Below, piece after piece: positions 43,849 to 52,277 of a stretch of 64,000 nucleotides of DNA. Position numbers and translations under genes: made by a program. This stretch comes from Gemmatimonadota bacterium. GTDB taxonomy: Bacteria > JAAXHH01. The stretch covers positions 46,571 through 110,570 of the forward strand of contig JAPPBT010000060.1 of assembly GCA_026702745.1 (NCBI GenBank). The letters are read 5' to 3'. The notes beneath the pieces are model-generated. The model did no database searches, was not told the DNA's origin, and saw only the letters and a list, made by a program, of their open reading frames with translations. Position 1 is the first letter of the stretch, and every line of letters starts with the position of its first letter.

Positions 43849-43916
43849 GGATGGGTGCTGCCCAGGGTCGGGTGCTGCCCAGGGACGGGTGCTGCCCAGG
43901 GACGGGTGCTGCCCAG
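43849..43916. repeat. Tandem repeat, 17-bp unit, four copies
   Basis: Four nearly identical head-to-tail copies of GGACGGGTGCTGCCCAG, with a partial copy in front. It lies between the phosphohexomutase stop and the sialidase-like start. Confidence 0.88.
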
Positions 43917-43993
43917 AAACGTTACAGGTTTTGGCCGGTTCGAGCGGGACAGGGCCAGCGAAGAGCGAGTCCGAACGGGTCCGAACGGGACCG

Positions 43994-45988
43994 TTACACG
44001 CCTTCGCACCATTCAATCATTGCATCGAGCACGGATTTCGCCAGACAGTCGATCGCGTGCCGGGAACCGTCCATGTCGCGCGTCGAGATTCGTGTTCCGC
44101 CCAGGTCGACCGATGACGCGGAAACGTAGTACTTGATCGTGGGCTCGGTACCCGAAGGACGCACGATCACCCGTGTGTGGCCGGCTTCTGAGAAGGTGAA
44201 GACCAGGATATTCACCTGTTCGCCCGCGACGGACCCGGTCGTACCCGAACGCAGGTCACGCACCTGACCGCTCAGACGGTCGATCACGCGGCATACGGCC
44301 CGTCCGCCTATGCGCTCCGGTGGTGCCGAACGCAGGGCGGCCATGATGTCTTCGATCCTGCGCGCCCCTTCCGCGCCGGGCAGGGCGACCGACCGTTGAA
44401 CTTCCCTGAAATACCCGTAGGTCCGGTAAATACCGTCCAGCTCGTCGCGCAGGGTCCGGTTTTCTCGCTTCGCCCGGGCGGAAAATTCGGCAAGCAGGAT
44501 GCCGGTGGCGGCCTCTTTGTCCCGGATCCGCGCGTCCGCCAGGTAGCCGTGGCTTTCCTCGGTGCCGAACACGAAAGACGTACCCTCGGGCAGGCGATCG
44601 ATCACTGCGCCCACGTGCTTGAAGCCGACAGGGAGGTCGTCCACGACTTCCAGTCCGTAGGACCGGGCGATGAGGGCGGCCAGGTCGGAGGTCACCGCCG
44701 TCTTGCAGAAAAGACCCCTGGGGGGCAGTGCTCCCGCCTCCTGCTTTCGACTGAGTAAATAGTGGCAGAGGAGGGCGCCGATCTGGTGACCGTTCAGTAC
44801 GAGGTCCCCTTCCGACGCCTCCCATCCCCGGTCCGGGAGTGGAAGCGCGCAGCCGATCCGGTCGGCGTCGGGGTCGCTGGCCAGTAAGAGATCGGCGCCG
44901 GTTTCCGCGGCCTTTCGAATGCCCAGCCGGAAAGCCGACGGTCTTTCGGGGTTCGCGATACCGTCTTCGAGCGTAGGGAACGCACCGTCCGGCGCGACCT
45001 GCTCTTCTACGTAGTGCACATCCCGGTAACCCAGTTGCTCCAGTGCCGCGCCTACCGATGTCATGCCCACGCCGTGCAGGGGGGTATACACCACCCGCAC
45101 GTCCCGCGCCTGGTCCAGCGACAGGTCCGCGAGCACGGCAATATACCGTGCGTCCACCAGCGGGTCGACAGTCCGGATCAGGCCCCGCTCGATTCCTTCG
45201 TCGAACGGAATGTGCCGAATCTCGTCGACGCGGCGCATTTCCCCGGTAATGGCCTCGTCATGCGGCGACACCACCTGGCCGCCGTCGGGACCGTACACCT
45301 TGTAACCATTGTCTTCCGGCGGATTGTGACTGGCGCTGATCACGACCCCGGCCGCGGCTCCGAGTTCCCTCACCGCGAAGGAAAGGGCGGGGGTCGAGCG
45401 ATAGCCGTCGAAGATCAGCACCGGTACGCCGTTGGCGGCGAGTACGCGGGCCGTTTCCTTCGCGAATGTCTCCGAGTTGTTTCGCGTGTCCCACGCCACG
45501 ACGATGCCTGTGCCGGTCCGACTTCCGAGGGTTCGGTTGTGCGAGCCTTCCGGCCCACTGCCGAGGTCCCGACGGTGCTTGCCGTCCGGCCCATCGCCGG
45601 CCGGCTCATCCCCGTCTGGCCCATCGCCGGCCGGCTCATCACAGTCTGGTCCATCCCCCGTTTGCTCAGAACCGCCCCTCATCCTGGAGACATACCGCGC
45701 CAGTCCCTGTGCCGCCCGGCCCACGGTAAGAGTATTGAACCGGTTCGGGCCCGGTCCCATCCGGCCGCGCATGCCGCCCGTTCCGAAGGCGATGGCCGAA
45801 CCGAATGCGTCTTCCAGTTCGTCGGTGTCCCCGTCATCGACCAGTGCACGAATCTCATCGACGAAGGCTTCGCATGCCGGGTCGTCCAGCCAGCAGACGA
45901 TGGCCTCGCCCGCCGTCCGGGAAAGCACGCCTTCGCCGATCCACGCGTTGATTTTCTGGACGGCCTGATCATCCACTTGCTCATTCAT
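43994..45988 (-). CDS. Phosphohexomutase (phosphoglucomutase/phosphomannomutase family) with repeat insertion
   Basis: A 664-residue alpha-D-phosphohexomutase. The active-site serine is about S220 in VVISASHNPPEDNGYK, the metal loop is DPDADRIG, the sugar-binding loop is GTEESHGY and the phosphate loop is VRPSGTEPTIKYY. It interconverts hexose-1- and -6-phosphates. Usual length is 560-580 residues; the extra material is mostly between about residues 105 and 155, just before the catalytic domain strand IVVAWDTR, where a Gly/Asp/Pro-rich repeat (PDGDEPAGDG) is inserted. Fold-wise the motifs are complete, so the enzyme is probably active. Confidence 0.9.
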   Translation of the reverse strand: MNEQVDDQAVQKINAWIGEGVLSRTAGEAIVCWLDDPACEAFVDEIRALVDDGDTDELEDAFGSAIAFGTGGMRGRMGPGPNRFNTLTVGRAAQGLARYVSRMRGGSEQTGDGPDCDEPAGDGPDGDEPAGDGPDGKHRRDLGSGPEGSHNRTLGSRTGTGIVVAWDTRNNSETFAKETARVLAANGVPVLIFDGYRSTPALSFAVRELGAAAGVVISASHNPPEDNGYKVYGPDGGQVVSPHDEAITGEMRRVDEIRHIPFDEGIERGLIRTVDPLVDARYIAVLADLSLDQARDVRVVYTPLHGVGMTSVGAALEQLGYRDVHYVEEQVAPDGAFPTLEDGIANPERPSAFRLGIRKAAETGADLLLASDPDADRIGCALPLPDRGWEASEGDLVLNGHQIGALLCHYLLSRKQEAGALPPRGLFCKTAVTSDLAALIARSYGLEVVDDLPVGFKHVGAVIDRLPEGTSFVFGTEESHGYLADARIRDKEAATGILLAEFSARAKRENRTLRDELDGIYRTYGYFREVQRSVALPGAEGARRIEDIMAALRSAPPERIGGRAVCRVIDRLSGQVRDLRSGTTGSVAGEQVNILVFTFSEAGHTRVIVRPSGTEPTIKYYVSASSVDLGGTRISTRDMDGSRHAIDCLAKSVLDAMIEWCEGV
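45582..45660 (-). repeat. In-frame 30-bp tandem repeat inside the phosphohexomutase gene
   Basis: Two near-perfect 30-base units and most of a third, encoding a ten-residue repeat with DGPDGDEPAG character, in a segment not found in ordinary phosphohexomutases. Confidence 0.85.
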
Positions 45989-46016
45989 TCGTGAACTCCA
46001 ACGGAGGTATGCAAAT

Positions 46017-46721
46017 CTACACCTCGCCCCTCAGGTATCTTCCTCTTTCCTCCTTCGGGAACCGCTCTATCGCGTAACGCAGCATCGTGCGGGGCATGCG
46101 TCGGTAACGACTCTTCAGAAACTTCCGCTCAATGGGCAGATCCCGCTTTCCGATCTCCCTGAGCATCCAGCCCACGGCTTTATGGATCAGATCTTCGGCG
46201 TCGTTCAGCAGGCGCTCCGACAGTTTCAGCGCATCGGCATAATCGTGCTGCCTGATGAAATGCAGGCAGGCCATAATGGCCATTCTGCGTTCCCAAATCG
46301 ACTCCGATTCCGCCAGTACGGAGAGCGGTTTCCTGTCCCGCGCCTCCAGGTACCCGCCCAGAATGGGATGGGCGGAGCAGTCGACGAGATCCCAGTTGTT
46401 GATGAAGGCCGTATGACCAAGATACGTTTTATAGATCGTCCTTCTCTCCGGCTCACCGCTCTTGTTGAATCTCATGACCAGCCAAAGCAGCGAAAACATA
46501 CGAACTTCGTGAAAGGGAGACACCAGCAGACGCAGGGCCTCGCCCATGGAGAGATCGCGGTATCTGCGCACCTGGGCACGTATCACGGGAATCCTGATCC
46601 CGAGGAAACGATCTCCTTCGCCGTACTCTCCCGGACCGGTCTTGAAAAACCGCTGCGAATGGGCGGCGATCGCGGGATCGCCCAGTGCCTCGAGGACGCC
46701 GAGTATTTCCTGCGAATTCAC
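46017..46721 (-). CDS. AlkD-like DNA alkylation repair protein
   Basis: A 234-residue all-helical HEAT-like protein. LGIRIPVIRAQVRRYRDLS, NKSGEPERRTIYKTYLGHT, NNWDLVDCSAHPILGGYL and HKAVGWMLREIGKRD are characteristic of the AlkD glycosylase family, which removes 3-methyl- and 7-methylpurines without base flipping. Conserved Trp and Asp in NNWDLVD match the catalytic area. The start is GTG at 46721 with GGAG 7 bases upstream. It follows the membrane protein gene at 46734 in the same orientation with a 12-base gap. Confidence 0.9.
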   Translation of the reverse strand: MNSQEILGVLEALGDPAIAAHSQRFFKTGPGEYGEGDRFLGIRIPVIRAQVRRYRDLSMGEALRLLVSPFHEVRMFSLLWLVMRFNKSGEPERRTIYKTYLGHTAFINNWDLVDCSAHPILGGYLEARDRKPLSVLAESESIWERRMAIMACLHFIRQHDYADALKLSERLLNDAEDLIHKAVGWMLREIGKRDLPIERKFLKSRYRRMPRTMLRYAIERFPKEERGRYLRGEV

Positions 46722-46733
46722 GAGGTACTCCGA

Positions 46734-48689
46734 TTAGAAGAACTGCAGTTCGTGTATGGTCCCACGAAAGTACCAGTAATCGGCCAGGACCGCAATGGCA
46801 GCACCGAGGACGTATCCGACGATGATGCCGATCATCAGCGGCTGAACGGCACGATAGAGGCGTACACCGCCCGTCCTGATCAGAATGGACTTCAGCAACC
46901 AGGCGAGAAAGACGGGAAAGAAGGCGTGCCGGGCGGGACCTCCGGCGGCCACCACGAACCCGATGGGCGATAAGGGCCACCAGCTGAAGTAGTACCGGGC
47001 CACGGTCATCCCCGTGACGATCAGCATGCCGGCGACCAGGAAGAACACCTCCGCGCCCGAGATCGTTGTGCTGTTATTCATCCAGGTGACGATCAGGTTG
47101 TAGAAGCCGGGGTCGCCGGCGACATTCGCGTAGTAATTCGCCGCGCCGCCCATCCGGTAACCGGTATAGGCCGAGTAGCCGATGGCTGTGACCGCGCTGA
47201 CGGCGAAGGTGACGGCGGACCAGAAGAAGAGCACGCGTCCCGACATGCCCAGGATCGACTGCAGGCGCGCGACATGCGAGGGGGTGATCATCGTGAAGGT
47301 CTTCCAGTTGCGGGCGAAGGCGCTTCCCAGTCCGAGACCCGTCAGGTTCTGGGGAGACAGCGAGGCGGAACCCAGCATGGCGACGGTGAACTGGTGGGCA
47401 TTGATGGGCAGGTCCAGGAAGACCAGGCCTGATTCCGCCATGACCCTGCACAGTGCGAAATAGAAGAGGAACAGCAGAGAGAGGAAAACGGCGATCACGG
47501 GGAAGGACATGCCCGCCGCGTGCAGCCACCAGACAATGTAGGCCATGCCGCACGCGCCCGAAACCAGGGCGGCCCGGTAGGAGAAGAACTCGTCGTCGTC
47601 GCGCAGGTTCGTGTCCTTACCCATGACGTGGCGCCATACCATGGCCAGGTGCCGGCGGGCGATCCAGAATCCCCACAGCGCGAAGGCGATCATGCCGCCG
47701 ATGAACTGGACAGCGACCAGGCCGCCGGGAACGGCGGTGCCCGAGTCTGCGGTAATCCCGACACGGGCCAGGATGCCCTGTTCCAGCGTGTTGACGATCT
47801 GGAAGAACCAGACGCTGAACAGGATGTCCATGTTGATGAAATAGGAGAAGGCGAAGGTGATGACGTTCATCCTGATCGCGTGTGCCGGAAAGGCGCGGCC
47901 GAGTTCGACGTTAAACAGGGCATTGGCATCGATCGGAAAGGAAAACCACTGGGTCCAGTACGCCGTGGTGTTCCAGAGCATGATGGAGAAGGTGGCCAGG
48001 GCGCCGATGAGGAACAGGCGGTGCCGCATGATCGTCGGCACGGCCGAGTCTTCGTCATCGATGGTTTCCGTCATCACGACCGCCGTCTGCACGAGGGGAT
48101 AGGAAAGACGCTCGTGCTCCACCCACTGCTTGCGCATCAGGATGACGAAGCAGACCCCGACGGCCAGGAGTCCGCCGAAAAAGGACAGCCACCAGAAACT
48201 CGGGATGATCCAGGCCGCCCAGGGGATCGGGTAGCTATCCGGCAGTCCCCAGTAGTAATCCCTGTTCGCGTTCTGTTCGTTGGTGACGACCAACCATTCC
48301 GGGAGATAGGGAAAGAACAGTTCACGCCACTGGTTCTCGGGGGAGGCGTAGTATTCCGCCGAGGCCATGATGCCGACTACATAGTTGGACATCCCCCAGG
48401 TCGGCACCATGAAGCCGACCCAGCCCAGGACGAAGACGAACAGCAGTTCCCGCGAACGCAGGCCCCAGGCGGGGCGGTATGCCTTAAGCAGTATATTGGG
48501 CCCCATGACGCCCAGGAGAAACGGGATCAGTAAGGCGAGATCGATGTGGGCGAAGGTGAGGTGGGCGTATCCCAGGAGGTAATGGCTCGTCAGCGAAAAG
48601 ATGTTGACGGCCACGGCCAGCGCCAGGCCCAGGGCCACGGCCCGCGGTGTCGCTACTTTCTGAATAGAGCGGGCACCCGAAGCGGTCAT
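46734..48689 (-). CDS. 651-residue polytopic membrane protein (paralogue of the protein at 28298)
   Basis: A 651-residue integral membrane protein with about 14 hydrophobic segments. It shares landmarks with the paralogue: YYASPENQW near residue 100, RKQWVEHERLSYPLV, and a similar final stretch. Identity across the whole protein looks moderate, so divergence is old. It is likely a transporter or membrane enzyme of an uncharacterised family (DUF6785/6784-type). Its start overlaps the stop of carboxypeptidase M32 (ATGA), implying translational coupling in the order M32, this gene, AlkD. Confidence 0.78.
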   Translation of the reverse strand: MTASGARSIQKVATPRAVALGLALAVAVNIFSLTSHYLLGYAHLTFAHIDLALLIPFLLGVMGPNILLKAYRPAWGLRSRELLFVFVLGWVGFMVPTWGMSNYVVGIMASAEYYASPENQWRELFFPYLPEWLVVTNEQNANRDYYWGLPDSYPIPWAAWIIPSFWWLSFFGGLLAVGVCFVILMRKQWVEHERLSYPLVQTAVVMTETIDDEDSAVPTIMRHRLFLIGALATFSIMLWNTTAYWTQWFSFPIDANALFNVELGRAFPAHAIRMNVITFAFSYFINMDILFSVWFFQIVNTLEQGILARVGITADSGTAVPGGLVAVQFIGGMIAFALWGFWIARRHLAMVWRHVMGKDTNLRDDDEFFSYRAALVSGACGMAYIVWWLHAAGMSFPVIAVFLSLLFLFYFALCRVMAESGLVFLDLPINAHQFTVAMLGSASLSPQNLTGLGLGSAFARNWKTFTMITPSHVARLQSILGMSGRVLFFWSAVTFAVSAVTAIGYSAYTGYRMGGAANYYANVAGDPGFYNLIVTWMNNSTTISGAEVFFLVAGMLIVTGMTVARYYFSWWPLSPIGFVVAAGGPARHAFFPVFLAWLLKSILIRTGGVRLYRAVQPLMIGIIVGYVLGAAIAVLADYWYFRGTIHELQFF

Positions 48690-50179
48690 AGGCGGTACAG
48701 GGATCGGTATTTCCTATCAATGTAGGCCAGGAAGCAGTCCGCGGTGAGCGGCTCTCCGGTGACGTGCCGCACTAGGTCTCCCGCGCGGTAGGTCATGCCG
48801 GGCCGATGGATGTGGTCCCTGAGCCAGTCCCGCAGCGGCAGCAGTTCCCCGCGTGCGATCCGGTCCGACAGACCGGGCAGGTCGCGTTCGGCGGCGCGGT
48901 AGAACTGGGCGGCGTACAGATTACCCAGGGTATAGGTGGGGAAATAGCCGAAACTCCCGTGGGACCAGTGGATGTCCTGCAGTACGCCGTCCCGGTCGTC
49001 CGGCGGCTCGATGCCGAGGAGGACCTTCATCTTTTCGTTCCAGACCGCGGAGAGGTCGCCTGCCGTGAACTCGTCCGTGAACAGGCCGCGTTCTATTTCG
49101 AACCGGAGCAGGATGTGCAGGTTGTAGGTGATCTCATCCGCTTCGACCCGGATGAGCGAGGGTTTCACCTCGTTGACCGCGGCATAGACCTCCTCTTCGC
49201 TCACGTCCGCGGCCTGGTCCGGGAACACGGCGGTGAATTCGGGGAAGAAGAAACGCCAGAAGGCCCGGCTCCGGCCGACCATGTTCTCCCACAGGCGCGA
49301 CTGGGATTCGTGGATGCCCAGGGACACGGACGCGCCCCGGGGCGTGCCTTCGTGGACCGGGTCATGGCCTTGCTCATAGAGGCCGTGTCCCGCCTCGTGG
49401 ATGACGCCGTAGAAGGACTGCATGGGCAGGGTCTCGGAGTACCGGGTCGTCAGGCGGACGTCCTGCACGCCCATGTGGGTGCAGAAGGGATGGGGGGAAA
49501 TGTCCAGGCGCCCGGCCTCGAAATCGAAGCCCATGCGCTCTGCGGCCATGACGCCCATGCGCCGCTGGTCGCCTAAGGGGTAGTTCCGCTCCAGGAAGTC
49601 GGTGCGGGGCCGGACCCCGGAGGACGCGATGCGCTGCACCAGGTCCACGAGGGGGCCGCGAATCGAATCGAAGACCGCCGCCGTATCTTTCGTGGTGGCA
49701 TAGGGTTCGTATTCATCGAGCAGCGCGTCGTAGGGTTCGTCTTCGTACCCGACCGCCTCGGCGACCTCGCGCTGGAGGGCGACCAGCTTGTCGACCCACG
49801 GCGCGAACGCCGGGAAATCATCTTCCTTCCGGGCCTTGATCCACACCCCGATGGCCGCCGAACTCGTTTCCGCGATGGACTTGACCAGGTCGACGGGTAC
49901 CTTGACCGCCCGATCGCTGGAACGGGCGATCTCGCGGATGTTGACCTCCTCGTCGGCCGTCAGCGATTCCGACCGGGCGGAATCCAGTGCCGCCCGCATC
50001 TCATCGGATGTGATCCGCTCGTGGGCCATCCCGGAGAGGGTGGCGAGTTGCCGCCCCCGGCTGGCCGCGCCCTTGGGGGGCATGTAGGTTTCCTGGTCCC
50101 ATCCCATCAGGGCCAGGGCGCCGTAGAGGTCGCTCACCTCGCGGTACATCTCCATTACCCGTTCGTAGTGTGTTGGCAC
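48686..50179 (-). CDS. Carboxypeptidase Taq (M32 family) metallopeptidase
   Basis: A 497-residue zinc carboxypeptidase. The zinc site HEAGHG is at residues 261-266 (H261, E262, H265), with family motifs DVRLTTRY (the DxRxT motif) shortly before and IHESQSRLWENMVGRS and IRVEADEITYNLHI after. It trims C-terminal residues broadly, with preference against proline. It starts with GTG and a GGGAGA ribosome site. No signal peptide, so it is cytoplasmic. The reading frame overlaps the following membrane protein gene by 4 bases. Confidence 0.94.
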   Translation of the reverse strand: MPTHYERVMEMYREVSDLYGALALMGWDQETYMPPKGAASRGRQLATLSGMAHERITSDEMRAALDSARSESLTADEEVNIREIARSSDRAVKVPVDLVKSIAETSSAAIGVWIKARKEDDFPAFAPWVDKLVALQREVAEAVGYEDEPYDALLDEYEPYATTKDTAAVFDSIRGPLVDLVQRIASSGVRPRTDFLERNYPLGDQRRMGVMAAERMGFDFEAGRLDISPHPFCTHMGVQDVRLTTRYSETLPMQSFYGVIHEAGHGLYEQGHDPVHEGTPRGASVSLGIHESQSRLWENMVGRSRAFWRFFFPEFTAVFPDQAADVSEEEVYAAVNEVKPSLIRVEADEITYNLHILLRFEIERGLFTDEFTAGDLSAVWNEKMKVLLGIEPPDDRDGVLQDIHWSHGSFGYFPTYTLGNLYAAQFYRAAERDLPGLSDRIARGELLPLRDWLRDHIHRPGMTYRAGDLVRHVTGEPLTADCFLAYIDRKYRSLYRL

Positions 50180-50285
50180 GGCTATAATCTCCCTTGTATG
50201 ATTCCCGCTCTGCCGATGCGCTGCCTGTACACGACCTTATCGGGCGACACGAATCCTCGCTGCGCACCAGGCGGTATTGATCCCT

Positions 50286-51698
50286 CTACGTAGCCAGGAC
50301 CGTCTTGACGCGCATTCGAAGGCTGCGATGGGCCCTTCGCAGCGTCCGCGCGACCTGGCCCGGTTCTTCCCCTCTCGCGAATATGAAACCGGGGTAGCTG
50401 GCGCCTTCCGGCAATGGGGTCAGCATGTCGCCTTCCTTCGCGGTGATGACCACGTCCTCCACGCCCGGGGTCTTCTTCGCCTCCTCGACGCCATCGAATC
50501 CCTGGAACATTCCGCCTTCCGGCACCGGCAGCATCATCACGCCCGCGGCCTCCGGCTTGTTCGCCGCGGCGTTCGTTTCCTTCGTCTGGCCCGCGGCCTC
50601 GTCTCCCGTCCCGCCGCGGCTTTGCGTCTCGCAGTCCGCCTGGTCCGCCTGGTCCGCCTGGTCCGCCTGGTCCGCCTGGTCCGCTCCGCCGCGGCTCTGC
50701 GCCTTGCCGCCGACTCCATCCACGTCCTCGCCCAGGGCATGGCGCAGGATGAGCTCCTCCAGGGATATCCCCAGTCCGTACTCCAGCACGCGCGAGCAGA
50801 GGCCACCGATGGACCGGCCCGCGATTTCGATGATCCTGGCTTCGCCGTGGTGGACCCGCAGTTCGGCATGGACCGGCCCCTCCGTGAGTCCCACGGCCGA
50901 GGAAGCCCGCTGGACGACATCGTACACGATCTCTTGCGTCTCTTCGGGCAAGCGCGAAGGCGTTACGTATATCGTCTCTTCGAAATAGGGACCCTCCAGG
51001 GGATCGGGCTTGTCGAACAGGGCGAGCACGCGCAGGCGGCCGCCGCTCAACAGCCCCTCCAGGGCCACCTCCCGGCCGGGCATATAGGACTCCACCATGA
51101 TGCGGTGGGCGTCAGGGTCCAGGCTCGGCGGCCGGTCCTCCGCGCTTTTGAGGATGCGGCCGATCCTGCGGAAAGCTTCGATGAAGCCGTCGGGCGAGTC
51201 GGCCCGGATGACACCCCGGCTGCCCGAAAGCAGGACGGGCTTGAGCACACAGGGGTAACGCTGTTCCAATGCGAGTTCCTCGACCGGGACCGACAGGTCG
51301 AACCGGACGAAATTGGGGCACCATACACCCGCGGCCGAGAGCATTTCCCGCATGCGGTACTTGTTGCGCGCGGCGATGGCCGCTTCGGGCGAGTTGTGCG
51401 GCAGGCCGAGGACCTTACACGCCCGGGCGGCGATTTCGGTGGTATAATCGTCGACGGGTACGATGGCGTCGAGGGGATGTTCACGGGCGTAGTCCACGAT
51501 TTCATCCACGGCCTGCGACACGTACCGGAGCCTGAGCGACAGCGGGATGTCCCACGCCTCCGCCAGCAACTTGCAGAAGTCCGATCCCACGACGACTTCG
51601 AGGTTCATGCGGCACGCCGCTTCCAGAAACGGATCCGCACGATAGGTCGTCGTCGGCATCAGGAGAAGCAGTCTTTTGGACGGGTTTTCCGATGGCAT
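50286..51698 (-). CDS. ATP-grasp domain enzyme (carboxylate-amine ligase-like), repeat-interrupted
   Basis: A 470-residue ATP-grasp protein. The N-terminal pre-ATP-grasp domain runs from residue 1 to about 110, the ATP-grasp core (YPCVLKPVLLSGSRGVI, GREVALEG, HAELRVHHGEARIIEIAGR) to about 310, and a final domain of about 80 residues. The catalytic Glu/Asn metal motif is E-I-A-G-R-S. Between the core and the C-terminal domain a repeat of about 15 residues (ADQ units) is flanked by two QSRGG sequences. Family members join a carboxylate to an amine, as in purine, D-alanine and bacilysin synthesis; the substrate is unknown. Confidence 0.87.
   Translation of the reverse strand: MPSENPSKRLLLLMPTTTYRADPFLEAACRMNLEVVVGSDFCKLLAEAWDIPLSLRLRYVSQAVDEIVDYAREHPLDAIVPVDDYTTEIAARACKVLGLPHNSPEAAIAARNKYRMREMLSAAGVWCPNFVRFDLSVPVEELALEQRYPCVLKPVLLSGSRGVIRADSPDGFIEAFRRIGRILKSAEDRPPSLDPDAHRIMVESYMPGREVALEGLLSGGRLRVLALFDKPDPLEGPYFEETIYVTPSRLPEETQEIVYDVVQRASSAVGLTEGPVHAELRVHHGEARIIEIAGRSIGGLCSRVLEYGLGISLEELILRHALGEDVDGVGGKAQSRGGADQADQADQADQADQADCETQSRGGTGDEAAGQTKETNAAANKPEAAGVMMLPVPEGGMFQGFDGVEEAKKTPGVEDVVITAKEGDMLTPLPEGASYPGFIFARGEEPGQVARTLRRAHRSLRMRVKTVLAT
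50635..50679 (-). repeat. In-frame 9-bp tandem repeat inside the ATP-grasp gene
   Basis: Five perfect copies of a 9-base unit (TCCGCCTGG on the plus strand) encoding Ala-Asp-Gln repeats. The block is flanked on both sides by diverged copies of a 21-base sequence encoding QSRGG, so the whole may have been created by duplication. Confidence 0.9.
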
Positions 51699-51790
51699 GA
51701 TTAGATTAAAAAATAGAAGTTTAGTGGATCGAAATCAATGAAATCGCCCGCCCTGTCGCAGTACCATACACAGGTATAGCGAAAAAAAAC

Positions 51791-51820
51791 TTGCTTAGGA
51801 AACAGCGTACGAAATATATT
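51791..51820 (+). promoter_or_regulatory. Candidate promoter for the HU gene
   Basis: TTGCTT (51791-51796) and TATATT (51815-51820) are separated by 18 bases, about 115 bases before the HU start, in an AT-rich stretch preceded by an A8 tract, which can act as an UP-like element. Confidence 0.45.
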
Positions 51821-51936
51821 GCACGTACACTTCGCGTAATTCACCCGCAAGCACAGGACCTTTTAACGGTCTGTCGCGGGATTTCTCGCACTCTATCGGG
51901 TGCATTACTCCCATTATTTCATCTGGAGGGTAATCA

Positions 51937-52209
51937 ATGAATCGCACAGAATTGGCCGGTAAGGTTGCTGATGCTACTGGGTTGTCCAAAGCGCAAGCCG
52001 ACGCCGCAGTCGCCGCAGCACTCGACGCCATCAAGAGCAGTCTCAGCGACGGCGATTCCGTCACGTTGATCGGCTTCGGCACGTTCAGCGTATCGAACCG
52101 CGCTGCTCGCCAGGGGCGAAATCCCGGTACGGGCGAGTCCATTACGATCGCGGCGAGAAACGTGGCAAAGTTTACGGCTGGCAAAGCGTTAAAAGACGCC
52201 ATAGGCTAA
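51937..52209 (+). CDS. HU-family DNA-binding protein
   Basis: A 90-residue nucleoid protein. The family signature GFGTFSVSNRAARQGRNPGTGE is present in two parts around residues 46-70, with the arm proline in RNPGTG. Starts MNRTELAGKVADATGL with CTGGAGGG 7 bases before ATG. It binds and bends DNA as a homodimer and organises the chromosome. It stands alone: a hairpin terminator follows and its own promoter precedes it. Confidence 0.97.
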   Translation: MNRTELAGKVADATGLSKAQADAAVAAALDAIKSSLSDGDSVTLIGFGTFSVSNRAARQGRNPGTGESITIAARNVAKFTAGKALKDAIG

Positions 52210-52221
52210 ACTCGAGATACG

Positions 52222-52256
52222 GGAGCCGGTTCGGGCATATCGTCCGGTCCGGCTCC
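52222..52256 (+). terminator. Hairpin after the HU gene
   Basis: GGAGCCGG (52222-52229) pairs perfectly with CCGGCTCC (52249-52256) across a 19-base loop, followed by TTTC. It begins 13 bases after the HU stop and fits a Rho-independent terminator with a short U tail. Confidence 0.65.
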
Positions 52257-52277
52257 TTTCGAAACATCGACTCACGG

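Noticed and set aside
42692..44116. A 474-codon plus-strand frame over the sialidase-like gene
   Set aside because: The opposite strand carries four Asp-box repeats; this frame shows none and extends through a tandem repeat.
50277..51704. A 475-codon plus-strand frame over the ATP-grasp gene
   Set aside because: Antisense of a clear ATP-grasp enzyme, with no domain of its own.
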